Of a DNA stretch of 64,000 nt, positions 17,749-25,903 are shown piece by piece. Every line of letters starts with the position of its first letter. Position 1 is the first letter of the stretch. This DNA comes from Bacteroidia bacterium (GTDB taxonomy: Bacteria > Bacteroidota > Bacteroidia > CAIKAF01): positions 25,537 through 89,536 of the forward strand of contig JACVCJ010000016.1 in NCBI GenBank assembly GCA_016742095.1, given 5' to 3'. Both the position numbers and the translations under genes were made by a program. Below the pieces are notes generated by a model. The model was not told where the DNA came from and ran no database searches. It worked only from the letters and a program-made list of their open reading frames with translations.

Positions 17749-18548
17749 TGAAATACCTGTTCATATTCCTCTTCTGCGGGGGACTCTGTACGTCTGTACA
17801 GGCCCAGTCGCCGAAAGATACGGTACTTGTGGTAGATAAGGAGACCGTGGAACTGCTGCAGCTGCTGCATCCCCGGTTCTTTTATTCGCCCGATTCCTCG
17901 GTATTCGCTTCCAACCTGCAGAAATACCTGCTGCAGGATATGATACTGTGCGAAGAACAGCGCGCCACACTGGAAAAGGATTCGGCACTGAACCAGCGCT
18001 ATGCAAGGTTCATGGAACTGGCCGCCCTGCATTTCTGGGCGAATGAGATACGCAAAAATTCGGTAAAGCAGGAGCCGGGCGAGACGGAGATACGGCAGTA
18101 CTACGAAGCGCACAGGGAAAATTTCCGTACACCGTACGTTTTTACATTCTACCAGGCCTGGACACCCGGGGAGGCTGCCGGGAGCGATGAGGCCGTAAAG
18201 GAACTGCAACGCCGTCTGAAACTCTGGAAACAGGGCAACCCGGATGCCGGTAAAATGCAGCTGGGACAAACGGCCCTGAACCTGGAACAGCGCGTAGGCA
18301 TAAGTACCGATAACCCGCTGTACCCGCTGCTGCTAAAGACCGGCCTGATGGAAGTGTCGGAGCCCTTTACCGTAGGTACGCACACCGTGTACATTGCCCT
18401 TACGGAACGCAGCGGGGGCGAAGTGATGCCCTACGAAAGCGTGCGCGAGAACTGCCGTCAGCAGGTACTGAACCTGAAAATGGCCGAACAGGAACAAAAT
18501 ATGCGTATACAGATGGAACGCATTACCCTAATCAATAATGTAAAGTGA
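17748..18548 (+). CDS. SurA/PpiC-like periplasmic foldase-type protein
   Basis: 266 residues with a signal peptide (MKYLFIFLFCGGLCTSVQAQ). The helical N-terminal half and the segment REIRQYY-like TEIRQYYEAHRENFRTPYVF are followed by EPFTVGTHTVYIALTERSGG and YESVRENCRQQVL. This is the pattern of SurA-type parvulin proteins, where a helical chaperone part precedes a PpiC domain. The isomerase part looks diverged and activity is uncertain. It is coupled by TGATG overlaps on both sides to a stalk-like protein and a T9SS cargo, so it may serve as their dedicated chaperone; this is inference. Confidence 0.6.
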   Translation: MKYLFIFLFCGGLCTSVQAQSPKDTVLVVDKETVELLQLLHPRFFYSPDSSVFASNLQKYLLQDMILCEEQRATLEKDSALNQRYARFMELAALHFWANEIRKNSVKQEPGETEIRQYYEAHRENFRTPYVFTFYQAWTPGEAAGSDEAVKELQRRLKLWKQGNPDAGKMQLGQTALNLEQRVGISTDNPLYPLLLKTGLMEVSEPFTVGTHTVYIALTERSGGEVMPYESVRENCRQQVLNLKMAEQEQNMRIQMERITLINNVK

Positions 18549-20026
18549 TGAATATACTTAAATACAGCGCTTCCCTTGCAGCTATGTTATTGCTGATGCC
18601 GGCCTTACAAGCACAAAACGCCCGCCTGGTATTGTCCGGGGCGGCCGTACGCCTGAACAGCAACGGAGCGTCTGCACAGATCGTACTGCAGAACGCCAAC
18701 TGGGAGAACAACGCTTCCACGGCCTCTTTTGTACCGGGAACGGGCACCGTTCTTTTCAGCGGCGGCACTACGGCACTGCTGGGCGGTACGCAGAACAGCG
18801 CCTTTTATAACCTTACAAGCAGTAAAAGCGGCGCGGAACTGCAGCTGAACCGGGACATCAGTGTGAGCAACCTGGCTACCCTGGGCGCCGGCGATATCAA
18901 TCTGCAGAATGCACAGATGGACCTGCTTACGACCGGCAGCCTCAGTGGAGAGGTATATCCTTCGGGCCGCCGTGTGTATTGTGCCGATAACCAGAACGGA
19001 CGCATACGCGCGGTACGCAGCCTTACGGCGGGCGCGAACAACGATATTGCCGGACTGGCCCTGAGCCTGACGGTTAGCGGCGCGGCTCCCGGTTCTACCA
19101 CGCTTTTCCGCGGGCACGACCGGCAGACCAGCACGGCCTTTGTGGGCGCCGGTACTTCCATCGGACGCTATTACGACATTACGCCGACCGTAAGCAGCGG
19201 GTATACCTATACCTTCGATTTCCGTTACCATGAACTGGAACTGTACGGCATAGCCGAAAGCAATTTCCTGTTCTACCGCTCCCCCTCTTACGGCATAACC
19301 ACAAGCGACTGGGAAGAGTGGGGCGGAAGTCCGGCCGGACCACTGACCCCGGGTTACCCGACGGCAGGCACGGCCAGCCAGAACAGCGCTGCCAATGTGG
19401 TAAGCCTGTCGGGGATAAACAGCTTTTCGCGCTGGACACTGAGCAATGCCCTTACAACGCCGCTGCCCATTGAACTGGGCAGTTTTACGGCCGCCTGCGA
19501 CCAGGGACAGGTGCAACTGCAATGGAGCACCGTTTCTGAAGTGAACAATGCTTATTTTACCATTGAACGCAGCGCCGACAGCCAGAACTGGGAGATACTG
19601 GGCGAAGTACCCGGGGCGGGAAACAGCAACAGCCAGCTGCAATACGGTCTTACAGACCCGCGTCCGTTCACGGGCATGTCGTACTACCGGCTGAAACAGA
19701 CCGATTACAACGGAGATCATGAAGTGTTCGCCCCGCTGAGCATTCCCTGTGACCCTGCCGGGGAGAAGGGCCTGCTGCTTTTCCCGAACCCGGCCGACCA
19801 GGCTTTCACAGCCCGCTTTATAGTAACGGAAGCCTTTACAGATGAACGTATCAGCCTGTTTGATATGACCGGAAGAAAAGTTTCTGAACGTTCAGTAAGT
19901 ATTGAAGAAGGTGCTAATGAATATACGCAAACAGAACTTGGTATATTTATGCCCGGCGTATATACCGTGCGCATTTCGGCAGGCAGCAAAACACTGTATA
20001 CCGCTCCGCTGGTAATACGGCACTGA
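18548..20026 (+). CDS. T9SS type A cargo protein
   Basis: 492 residues. ATG 18548 overlaps the previous TGA, giving signal peptide MNILKYSASLAAMLLLMPALQAQ. The N-terminal part is a beta-rich region (GTVLFSGGTTALLGGTQNSAFYNLT) seen in Bacteroidota surface proteins. Then come the shared linker (PLPIELGSFTAACDQGQVQL, WSTVSEVNNAYFTIERSAD, SYYRLKQTDYNGDHEVFAPLS) and a type A sorting domain (LLLFPNPADQAFTARF...PLVIRH). The linker and tail closely resemble those of the genes at 6649 and 12154. It ends only 2 nt from the stop of the convergent LytTR gene. Confidence 0.88.
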   Translation: MNILKYSASLAAMLLLMPALQAQNARLVLSGAAVRLNSNGASAQIVLQNANWENNASTASFVPGTGTVLFSGGTTALLGGTQNSAFYNLTSSKSGAELQLNRDISVSNLATLGAGDINLQNAQMDLLTTGSLSGEVYPSGRRVYCADNQNGRIRAVRSLTAGANNDIAGLALSLTVSGAAPGSTTLFRGHDRQTSTAFVGAGTSIGRYYDITPTVSSGYTYTFDFRYHELELYGIAESNFLFYRSPSYGITTSDWEEWGGSPAGPLTPGYPTAGTASQNSAANVVSLSGINSFSRWTLSNALTTPLPIELGSFTAACDQGQVQLQWSTVSEVNNAYFTIERSADSQNWEILGEVPGAGNSNSQLQYGLTDPRPFTGMSYYRLKQTDYNGDHEVFAPLSIPCDPAGEKGLLLFPNPADQAFTARFIVTEAFTDERISLFDMTGRKVSERSVSIEEGANEYTQTELGIFMPGVYTVRISAGSKTLYTAPLVIRH

Positions 20027-20028
20027 TC

Positions 20029-20712
20029 TCAGAGCGGTTTTATGCGTTCCATCAGCAGGGACCTGTGCGCGCGGCTTACCGGTATGGCCCGGTCCCCGAT
20101 GGTGATGGCGGTATCTTCGATATTGTTGATCTTGGAAATATTCACGATAAAGGCCCGGTGCACCTTTACAAAATCGGGCAGGTCCAGTTTTTCGATCATG
20201 GCCTTGATGGTACCGTGTACTACATATTTCTGGTTTTTGTCCATCACAAAGGCTACATAATCGCCGATGCTTTCGATGTACTGTATCTCTTTCAGCATCA
20301 GCTTTACCAGTTTGCCGTTGCTCTTGATGAATATGTATTCCTGGCCCGATCTGTTCTGGTCCTTCAGCTGTTTTTCCACACGTTCCACCGCTTTTTGCAG
20401 GCGGGGCAGGGTAACCGGTTTCTGTATATAGTCGGTAACATCGTGCTCAAAGGCCTGTATGGCGTATTCGGCCTTGGCGGTGGTAAAGATCACCTGGGGC
20501 AGGTTGCTGATGCTTTCTACCAGTTCCAGTCCGCTGAAATCGGGCATTTCTATATCCAGGAACAGAATATCGACCGTGTTTTTTTTCAGGTAGGCAATGG
20601 CGTCGATGGCATTATCGAATATGGCGGCAACTTCGAGTCCGGGGATCTTTTTGCATAAAAAATCGAGGCTGTGCAGGGCTACCTGGTCATCGTCAACAAT
20701 AATCGCTTTCAT
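20029..20712 (-). CDS. LytTR-family response regulator
   Basis: 227 residues: receiver domain (about 1-120) with acidic triad DDD at 7-9, phospho-acceptor Asp53 in LFLDIEMPDFSG, and the KP motif (YIQKPVTL). The LytTR DNA-binding domain (about 130-227) reads YIFIKSNGKLVKLMLKEIQYIES, then FVKVHRAFIVNISKI and IPVSRAHRSLL. LytTR proteins bind pairs of ~9-bp direct repeats spaced about one or two helical turns, often activating transcription. The ATG overlaps the stop of the upstream hybrid kinase by 4 nt, so the two form an operon and probably a signalling pair. Repeats of the expected spacing lie just beyond the kinase start. Confidence 0.95.
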   Translation of the reverse strand: MKAIIVDDDQVALHSLDFLCKKIPGLEVAAIFDNAIDAIAYLKKNTVDILFLDIEMPDFSGLELVESISNLPQVIFTTAKAEYAIQAFEHDVTDYIQKPVTLPRLQKAVERVEKQLKDQNRSGQEYIFIKSNGKLVKLMLKEIQYIESIGDYVAFVMDKNQKYVVHGTIKAMIEKLDLPDFVKVHRAFIVNISKINNIEDTAITIGDRAIPVSRAHRSLLMERIKPL

Positions 20713-23700
20713 ACTAAACGGGTGTTTTGCAGTTGTACAAGACGGACCTCTTCGGCTTCGATCAGTGGAATAATTTTGTGGATCTGGTCCAGGAGAGGTT
20801 CCATCATATAAGGCAGGGGCATGAGTTCGGTTTCGGTTTTGGCCAGTTTGTTCTCCATGGTCACAATGGACTGGTGTACCTGGGGCAGGCCGATGAGTAC
20901 AAAGTTCGATTTTATCTTGTGGAGCAGACGGCGGGTCTCGGCCGTATCGTTGTTTTGCGCGGCCAGCTGTATCTTTTCGATCTCGGGCAGGTTAAAACGG
21001 CAGAAATTGGTAAAGGTCTGCTGCATGTATTCCAGGTCGTCGTGGAAATGCGCGCGGATCAGGTCCAGGGCAAAATCCTTCTGGAAGCGGTACATTTCGT
21101 CCTCGGCATCGTGTGTGCCGCCGAAGGGTTCTTTTACCAGTTCGGCCTTGAAATGGTCCTGGATCAGCTGTATCAGTTCTTTTTCTTCGAAAGGTTTGGT
21201 GATGAAGCCGTCCATTCCGGCCTGTATGCAGCGTTCGCGTTCGCCTTTCACGGAGCCGGCGGTAACCGCTATGATGGGCGTATGGGCACGTTTTTGTCTA
21301 CGTTCTTCGGCGCGTATCAGCCCGGTGGCCGTAATGCCGTCCATTTCGGGCATCTGTATGTCCATGATCACCAGGTCGGGCTGTCGTTCGCGGAACAGGG
21401 GCAGGGCTTCCGCGCCGTTCTGGGCCTCATCGATCACGATGCCGGTAAAGTTCTTTTCGATGATCTTTTTCACCAGGCGCAGGTTCAGGATATTGTCTTC
21501 CACCACCAGTATACGTCTTTCGTTCAGGAAACGGTGTACGTTGCCGCTGTAGCCGGCGGGAGCTGCGTGTTTTTCCAGGGCGTTGTGCATGGTGTACAGC
21601 AGATCGTCGGCCGTGATGGGTTTTACCAGGTGTGCCGATATGCGCAGGCGTTTGCAGGCTTCGTTGATGGTACAGTCCTCTGCCGAACTGTGCAGCAGGA
21701 TCACGGGTAGTTCGCGCAGGGACGCGCTGCGGTGTGCACGCAGGTTCTCAATGAACTCAATGCCATTGGTCAGCGGCATGTGATAATCGACAAAGAGCAG
21801 TCCGGGCGTATTTTTTTCCAGCAGCAGGAAGGCTTCCTGGGCACTGCGGGCCAGCAGTACTTCCATGCCGCGGTTGGCCAGTATGTTCTGCAGGATGATC
21901 TGGTTGTTCTCGTTATCGTCTACCACCAGCACCGAGCGTATATCGGGCAGACTGATGCCGGAATCGGTATACACATAGTTTTCGAAGGGCAGCAGCAGGT
22001 CAAAGGAAAAGGTACTGCCTTCGTTCAGGGCGCTTTGCAGTTCGATATTGCCGCCCATCTTCTGTACCAGGTTGCGGCTGATGGCCAGTCCGAGCCCGCT
22101 GCCGCCGAATTTGCGGGTAATGGTGGCGTCGGCCTGTTCAAAGGCGCGGAAAATAATATGTTGCTGTTCGGGCGAAATACCGATGCCGGTATCGCGTACC
22201 GAAAAGTGAAAAATGCCTTCCCGGGGATGGCTGCCGGCGCTGAATGAAATGCTCAGTTCCACCTCGCCGTTATGTGTGAACTTAATGGCATTGGTAATGA
22301 GGTTCAGCAGTACCTGGCGTATGCGCACCTCGTCGCCGTACACGATGCGCGGTACCGAAGGCGCAATATTGATAAGTATTTCGAGCTGTTTGGAATAGGC
22401 CTGGTACTTGATCACTTCCATACAGAGCTCGGCGGTGCGCAGCAGGTCGAAGCGCTGTATGTCCAGTTCGAGCTTGTTGGCCTCGATCTTCGAAAAATCG
22501 AGGATATCGTTGATCAGGTTCATGAGCGTGACCGCGGAGGTATTTACGCTCTGCATATATTCGTTCTGTATGCCGTTGAGCGGGGTGGACTGCAGCAGGT
22601 TGGTAAAACCCACGATACCGTTGAGCGGCGTACGTATCTCGTGGCTCATATTGGCCAGGAAATCGCTTTTGGCCCGGTTGGCCTGTTCCAGGTCCAGTTC
22701 CAGCTGTTTGCGCATCACCGCTTCGGAAATGGACTCGGCAAAAGATTCCAGGATGGCGTTCTCGGCCGGTGTCCATATACGTTCGGTCTCGCAATCGTCA
22801 AAACCGATAAAACCCCAGAAACGCTCGTGGTGCATTACCGGGATCACCAGTACAGAACGTATGTCCTGCTGTTGCAGTATGCTTTTGGTACCTCCGTCCG
22901 GCATCTGTGATACCAGGGCGCTGAAGGACTGTCCCTGTTCCAGGGGCGCAAAGAACTCGGGCATGGTATCGAACAGCAGGCCCTGCAGGTCGGGATTGCT
23001 GATCTGGGCGGAGGTATCGTCCGAACACCATTCGATCAGCTGACTGCAGCTGCGCTCCACGGGGTCGTTGCGGAAAAGATATACGCGGTTTACGCCGGTA
23101 GCCTCGCCGATAAAGGTAAAACAGCGGGCTATGGCCGGGATATAATCGGGATTTTTAAGCAGTTCTTTGGAAGAGGAGGCGATGGCGGCCAGCATTTTTT
23201 CTTTACGTTCCAGCTCGAGCGTAAGACTTTTGCGGGCGGTGATATCGCGCGAAGTGATGAGCCCGGTGCCCAGTTTTTCGGTGCTTTTATAGAATACGCC
23301 CGTTACATCGAGCCAGATCCAGCCTTTTTCGGGATGCTGGTAGCGGAATTCGGCTGAAATGCCGTTGCCCGGCGTGCGCATGGCCTCGCGGAAACGTTCG
23401 TGTACCGGCTGCCTCGAGTCGGCATCCACCAGTTCGAACACGCTGTTACCGATCACTTCGTCGCCCCGGCCGAACACGGTGTAGAACGAAGGCGAAACGT
23501 AGGTGATGCGGAACTCTTCGTTGATCTCGATCACCGCATCGCTGATGTTCTGCAGCATGTAGCGGCTGCGTTCCAGCTGCAGTTCGTAGTTCTTGCGCAG
23601 GGTAATGTCCTGGAAAATACCGCGGATCATGATCAGTTCGCCGTCCTCCCAGATCGGCTCGCCGGATACGCGCACCCATTTTTCGGTGCCTTTGGCCGAG

Positions 23701-25163
23701 ATAAAACGGCATTCCGTATCAAAGGGCCGGCCGTTCACCAGCAGTTCGGTGCGCAGGCGTTTCATTTTATCGCGGTAGTCCGGGTGATAAAAATGCATGC
23801 CTTTGCCCAGTTCGGGTACAAAGTTCTCGTCTACTTCGTAGATGCGGTATACTTCTTCGGTCCATACCACCTGGTGGGTGGCAATATGCATTTCCCAGCC
23901 CCCGAGCTGACTGATGCGCTGGGCCTCGCTGAGCAGGGCCTTGCGTTTGTTCAGCTCTTCTTCGCGGCGTATGCGGTCGGTGATATCGCGGGCTTCGGGC
24001 AGCAGCAGGATCACTTTGCCCTGTTCGTTAAAGATCGGTTTTATGGAAAGGTCCACCACCGAAAGATTGCCCTGCGGACTGATGAACTGGGACTCGAAAC
24101 GGGCCAGTTTACCGCGGGCGGCGCTGCGCACGGCTTTGCGTACCTTGCCGGTTTCGGCCGAATCGCGGAACCAGGGCGAATCCCAGAGTTTAAGCCCGAT
24201 CACGGTCTCGTGCGTTACTTCGCCGTATTCGAGGGTGGTATCGTTTATTTCGAGTATGGTGCCGTCGGGGCTCATCAGGCCCGAGAACTGGAACGAGGAG
24301 TTGAACAGGGTACGAAAGCGGGTCTCCGTTTCCTTGATCTGGGAAAGGTTGGTGGCAATGCATACATAACCGATGATCTCCTGTTTTTCGTTCACGATGG
24401 CGTTCACCGAAAGGTGCACGGGAATGGCGCTGCCGTCCTTGGCTATATAGGTCCACTCGCGGGAGTCGGCCGTATCGGCGCTTACCCCGGCCGTAAAAAC
24501 GCCGAAGCCGCTTATTTTGGTTTTGCCGGCGCGGGTAAGCTGGGCGGCGCGCTGTTTTACCTCCGATTCTTTGTGGATGATGAGCGGCGTTACATTGCCG
24601 ATCACTTCTTCGGCGGTGTAGCCCAGCAGTTTTTCGGCTCCTTTGTTAAAGAAGGTGATGATACCCGAGACGTCGGTACCGATCATCGAAACTTCGGTGC
24701 TGGCATTGAGAATACCGTTCAGGTGGGTATTTACCATGCGCAGGCCGTTCTGGGCATGTTTTATATCACTGATGTTCACGATCTGTGATATAAAATGCAG
24801 GGGACGGCGGTTTTTATTGCGGATAAGCGATACGCCGAGCAATACCCAGACGATATCTCCGTTCTTGTGAAAGTAACGCTTTTCGATGGAATAGCTGTCG
24901 CGTTTGTTCTGCAGGGTTTCCTGCAACAGCAGCAGGTCGGCATCGAGGTCTTCGGGATAGGTAATGTCCTGGAAGGTAAGGGCCAGGAATTCGCTTTCGG
25001 AATAGCCCAGCATGGCGCACAAGCGGTTGTTTACCTTAAGCCATTCGCCTTTGGTAGAAACAAGGGCCATACCGATGGTAGCGTGCTCGAATGCATTTTT
25101 AAAATGCAGTAACCCGGTATCGGTGTCCAGCTGAATCCGTTGTCCCGAAACATTGTCGACCAT
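20709..25163 (-). CDS. Soluble multi-PAS hybrid histidine kinase with REC x2 and HPt
   Basis: 1484 residues from ATG 25163; a GTG four codons earlier overlaps the ribosome-binding site GTGAGGA and is less likely. Order: five PAS domains (first [20 protein letters not shown]; others near residues 150, 280, 410, 530), a GAF domain (about 660-810), HisKA with His near 841 ([17 protein letters not shown]), and HATPase ([20 protein letters not shown]). Then a receiver with Asp near 1124 (LLFVDYHMP), a second with Asp near 1266 ([13 protein letters not shown]), and an HPt domain with His near 1416 (LLHKIKSNF). No membrane segment is seen, so it senses a cytoplasmic signal. The internal phosphorelay ends at HPt, and the adjacent LytTR regulator is the likely output. 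Confidence 0.95.
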   Translation of the reverse strand: MVDNVSGQRIQLDTDTGLLHFKNAFEHATIGMALVSTKGEWLKVNNRLCAMLGYSESEFLALTFQDITYPEDLDADLLLLQETLQNKRDSYSIEKRYFHKNGDIVWVLLGVSLIRNKNRRPLHFISQIVNISDIKHAQNGLRMVNTHLNGILNASTEVSMIGTDVSGIITFFNKGAEKLLGYTAEEVIGNVTPLIIHKESEVKQRAAQLTRAGKTKISGFGVFTAGVSADTADSREWTYIAKDGSAIPVHLSVNAIVNEKQEIIGYVCIATNLSQIKETETRFRTLFNSSFQFSGLMSPDGTILEINDTTLEYGEVTHETVIGLKLWDSPWFRDSAETGKVRKAVRSAARGKLARFESQFISPQGNLSVVDLSIKPIFNEQGKVILLLPEARDITDRIRREEELNKRKALLSEAQRISQLGGWEMHIATHQVVWTEEVYRIYEVDENFVPELGKGMHFYHPDYRDKMKRLRTELLVNGRPFDTECRFISAKGTEKWVRVSGEPIWEDGELIMIRGIFQDITLRKNYELQLERSRYMLQNISDAVIEINEEFRITYVSPSFYTVFGRGDEVIGNSVFELVDADSRQPVHERFREAMRTPGNGISAEFRYQHPEKGWIWLDVTGVFYKSTEKLGTGLITSRDITARKSLTLELERKEKMLAAIASSSKELLKNPDYIPAIARCFTFIGEATGVNRVYLFRNDPVERSCSQLIEWCSDDTSAQISNPDLQGLLFDTMPEFFAPLEQGQSFSALVSQMPDGGTKSILQQQDIRSVLVIPVMHHERFWGFIGFDDCETERIWTPAENAILESFAESISEAVMRKQLELDLEQANRAKSDFLANMSHEIRTPLNGIVGFTNLLQSTPLNGIQNEYMQSVNTSAVTLMNLINDILDFSKIEANKLELDIQRFDLLRTAELCMEVIKYQAYSKQLEILINIAPSVPRIVYGDEVRIRQVLLNLITNAIKFTHNGEVELSISFSAGSHPREGIFHFSVRDTGIGISPEQQHIIFRAFEQADATITRKFGGSGLGLAISRNLVQKMGGNIELQSALNEGSTFSFDLLLPFENYVYTDSGISLPDIRSVLVVDDNENNQIILQNILANRGMEVLLARSAQEAFLLLEKNTPGLLFVDYHMPLTNGIEFIENLRAHRSASLRELPVILLHSSAEDCTINEACKRLRISAHLVKPITADDLLYTMHNALEKHAAPAGYSGNVHRFLNERRILVVEDNILNLRLVKKIIEKNFTGIVIDEAQNGAEALPLFRERQPDLVIMDIQMPEMDGITATGLIRAEERRQKRAHTPIIAVTAGSVKGERERCIQAGMDGFITKPFEEKELIQLIQDHFKAELVKEPFGGTHDAEDEMYRFQKDFALDLIRAHFHDDLEYMQQTFTNFCRFNLPEIEKIQLAAQNNDTAETRRLLHKIKSNFVLIGLPQVHQSIVTMENKLAKTETELMPLPYMMEPLLDQIHKIIPLIEAEEVRLVQLQNTRLV

Positions 25164-25203
25164 GTTTTTCCTCACTGATTACCCATAAAGAGGTAAATCT
25201 AAA

Positions 25204-25258
25204 GCAAATATCGTGATGTTTTGCCAAATATCGAAAAAGTTTCCCCAAACTTCGAAAA
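25204..25258 (+). promoter_or_regulatory. Three direct repeats, LytTR-type spacing (unit 1)
   Basis: GCAAATATCG, CCAAATATCGAAAAAG and CCAAACTTCGAAAAAG have their TCG cores at 25211, 25231 and 25252, i.e. 20 and 21 bp apart. The last core is 35 bp before the TATATTTG element, a position typical of an activator replacing the -33 contact. The neighbouring LytTR gene makes it the best candidate for binding. Confidence 0.6.
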
Positions 25259-25286
25259 AGCAGGCCTTATGTAGCGTTTCATGCCT

Positions 25287-25294
25287 TATATTTG
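25287..25294 (+). promoter_or_regulatory. -7 element TATATTTG of non-coding unit 1
   Basis: Perfect TAnnTTTG without a TTG box 19-21 bp upstream, which fits an activator-dependent promoter. Confidence 0.55.
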
Positions 25295-25299
25295 AACTA

Positions 25300-25405
25300 T
25301 GGCAGGACAAATAGTCTGCCATAAGTTGTATAGATTATTGTTTGGTTCAACTCTCTGTCCTTAATCAGTGAGGAAAAAAACTGCTTCGGGAGAAGCAGTT
25401 TTTTT
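25300..25405 (+). ncRNA. Putative small RNA, unit 1 (paralogue of unit 2)
   Basis: Predicted transcript of about 105 nt from the TATATTTG element to the T run. It contains a 22-nt box (25326-25347, TTGTATAGATTATTG...) identical to unit 2, 20 variable nt, GTGAGGAA, and a terminator whose 9-bp stem closes a GGGA loop. No convincing ORF is present. The stretch 25362-25378 is identical in RNA sense to the kinase ribosome-binding region. The 5' end is estimated, and the RNA is a prediction from paired conservation, promoter and terminator. Confidence 0.5.
25379..25405 (+). terminator. Intrinsic terminator of unit 1
   Basis: AACTGCTTC and GAAGCAGTT form a perfect 9-bp stem around the tetraloop GGGA, followed by seven T. 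Confidence 0.92.
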
Positions 25406-25521
25406 ATCTGTACCCTTTATCCCTCTGTAAATGATTCGCCCTCTATGCAACGGCTTTGCTTAAGCCTACTGTTTTCGTAGGGTATCAGGCCTTGAAAGTG
25501 CCGGAAATACGGGTATGCGGT

Positions 25522-25577
25522 ACGGATTATCGAATACTTTTTCCAAGTATCGTAAAGAGTATACCAAACTTCGAAAA
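25522..25577 (+). promoter_or_regulatory. Three direct repeats, LytTR-type spacing (unit 2)
   Basis: CGGATTATCGAA, CCAAGTATCGTAAAG and CCAAACTTCGAAAAC have TCG cores at 25530, 25550 and 25571, the same 20 and 21 bp spacing as unit 1. The last core is 34 bp before TACCTTTG. The sequence has diverged while the spacing is kept. Confidence 0.6.
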
Positions 25578-25604
25578 CTTAACGCGATCTACAGGCTTAT
25601 GCAA

Positions 25605-25612
25605 TACCTTTG
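25605..25612 (+). promoter_or_regulatory. -7 element TACCTTTG of non-coding unit 2
   Basis: Perfect TAnnTTTG at the equivalent position to that in unit 1, again without a clear -33 box. Confidence 0.5.
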
Positions 25613-25617
25613 GATCA

Positions 25618-25731
25618 ATGAACAACGGAAACGAACGTTTTTCAGGCTTGTATAGATTATTGTTTGGTTATCTTTCTGCTATCACGAACGTGAGGAAGAA
25701 CAGCTGTTCCGAGAGGTCAGCTGTTTTTTTT
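25618..25731 (+). ncRNA. Putative small RNA, unit 2 (paralogue of unit 1)
   Basis: Predicted transcript of about 112 nt. The 22-nt box at 25648-25669 is identical to that of unit 1, the following 20 nt differ, GTGAGGAA returns at 25690-25697, and a GNRA-loop terminator ends it. The start is estimated from the -7 element. Between the two units, 25406-25521 holds nothing recognisable. Confidence 0.5.
25700..25731 (+). terminator. Intrinsic terminator of unit 2
   Basis: ACAGCTG and CAGCTGT pair. An inner CC/GG pair closes the tetraloop GAGA past a T-T mismatch and bulge, followed by eight T. Confidence 0.9.
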
Positions 25732-25743
25732 GTACCAGGCTAA

Positions 25744-25769
25744 AAGAGCATCGTGTTACGGATGCTCTT
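25744..25769 (-). terminator. Possible terminator of the 25904-29392 gene
   Basis: AAGAGCATC and GATGCTCTT form a 9-bp stem; on the minus strand it runs into TTTTAG. It lies 135 nt after that gene's stop. The T run is short. Confidence 0.4.
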
Positions 25770-25903
25770 CTAACCAAATTAAATATAAGAATAGGCATGA
25801 TGTCACAGGACCCGCCTGTATATTGCCGGGGCAAAGTTCGTGAATAAAGCGTCAAAAACCTTGTTACAGAAATACTTTCACCTGTTCGGGGTAGATGCCG
25901 TCC

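Larger units (their letters stand above)
25165..25378. repeat. 17-bp perfect inverted repeat bracketing a promoter segment
   Basis: TAATCAGTGAGGAAAAA occurs on the minus strand at 25181-25165, one base before the kinase ATG, and on the plus strand at 25362-25378, just before a terminator hairpin. The 180 bp between them hold LytTR-like repeats, a plus-facing TATATTTG element and a conserved 22-nt box. This is the geometry of an invertible promoter, but no invertase gene is present in the window. Confidence 0.85.

Noticed and set aside
23400..24788. 462-codon plus-strand ORF antisense to the hybrid kinase
   Set aside because: Its product has no recognisable domain, while the minus strand encodes clear PAS domains throughout. 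It is a shadow of GC-rich codon use.
25456..25743. 95-codon plus-strand ORF across non-coding unit 2
   Set aside because: It runs through the direct repeats, the -7 element and the terminator hairpin, and its frame is not kept in unit 1; the conserved features are non-coding.
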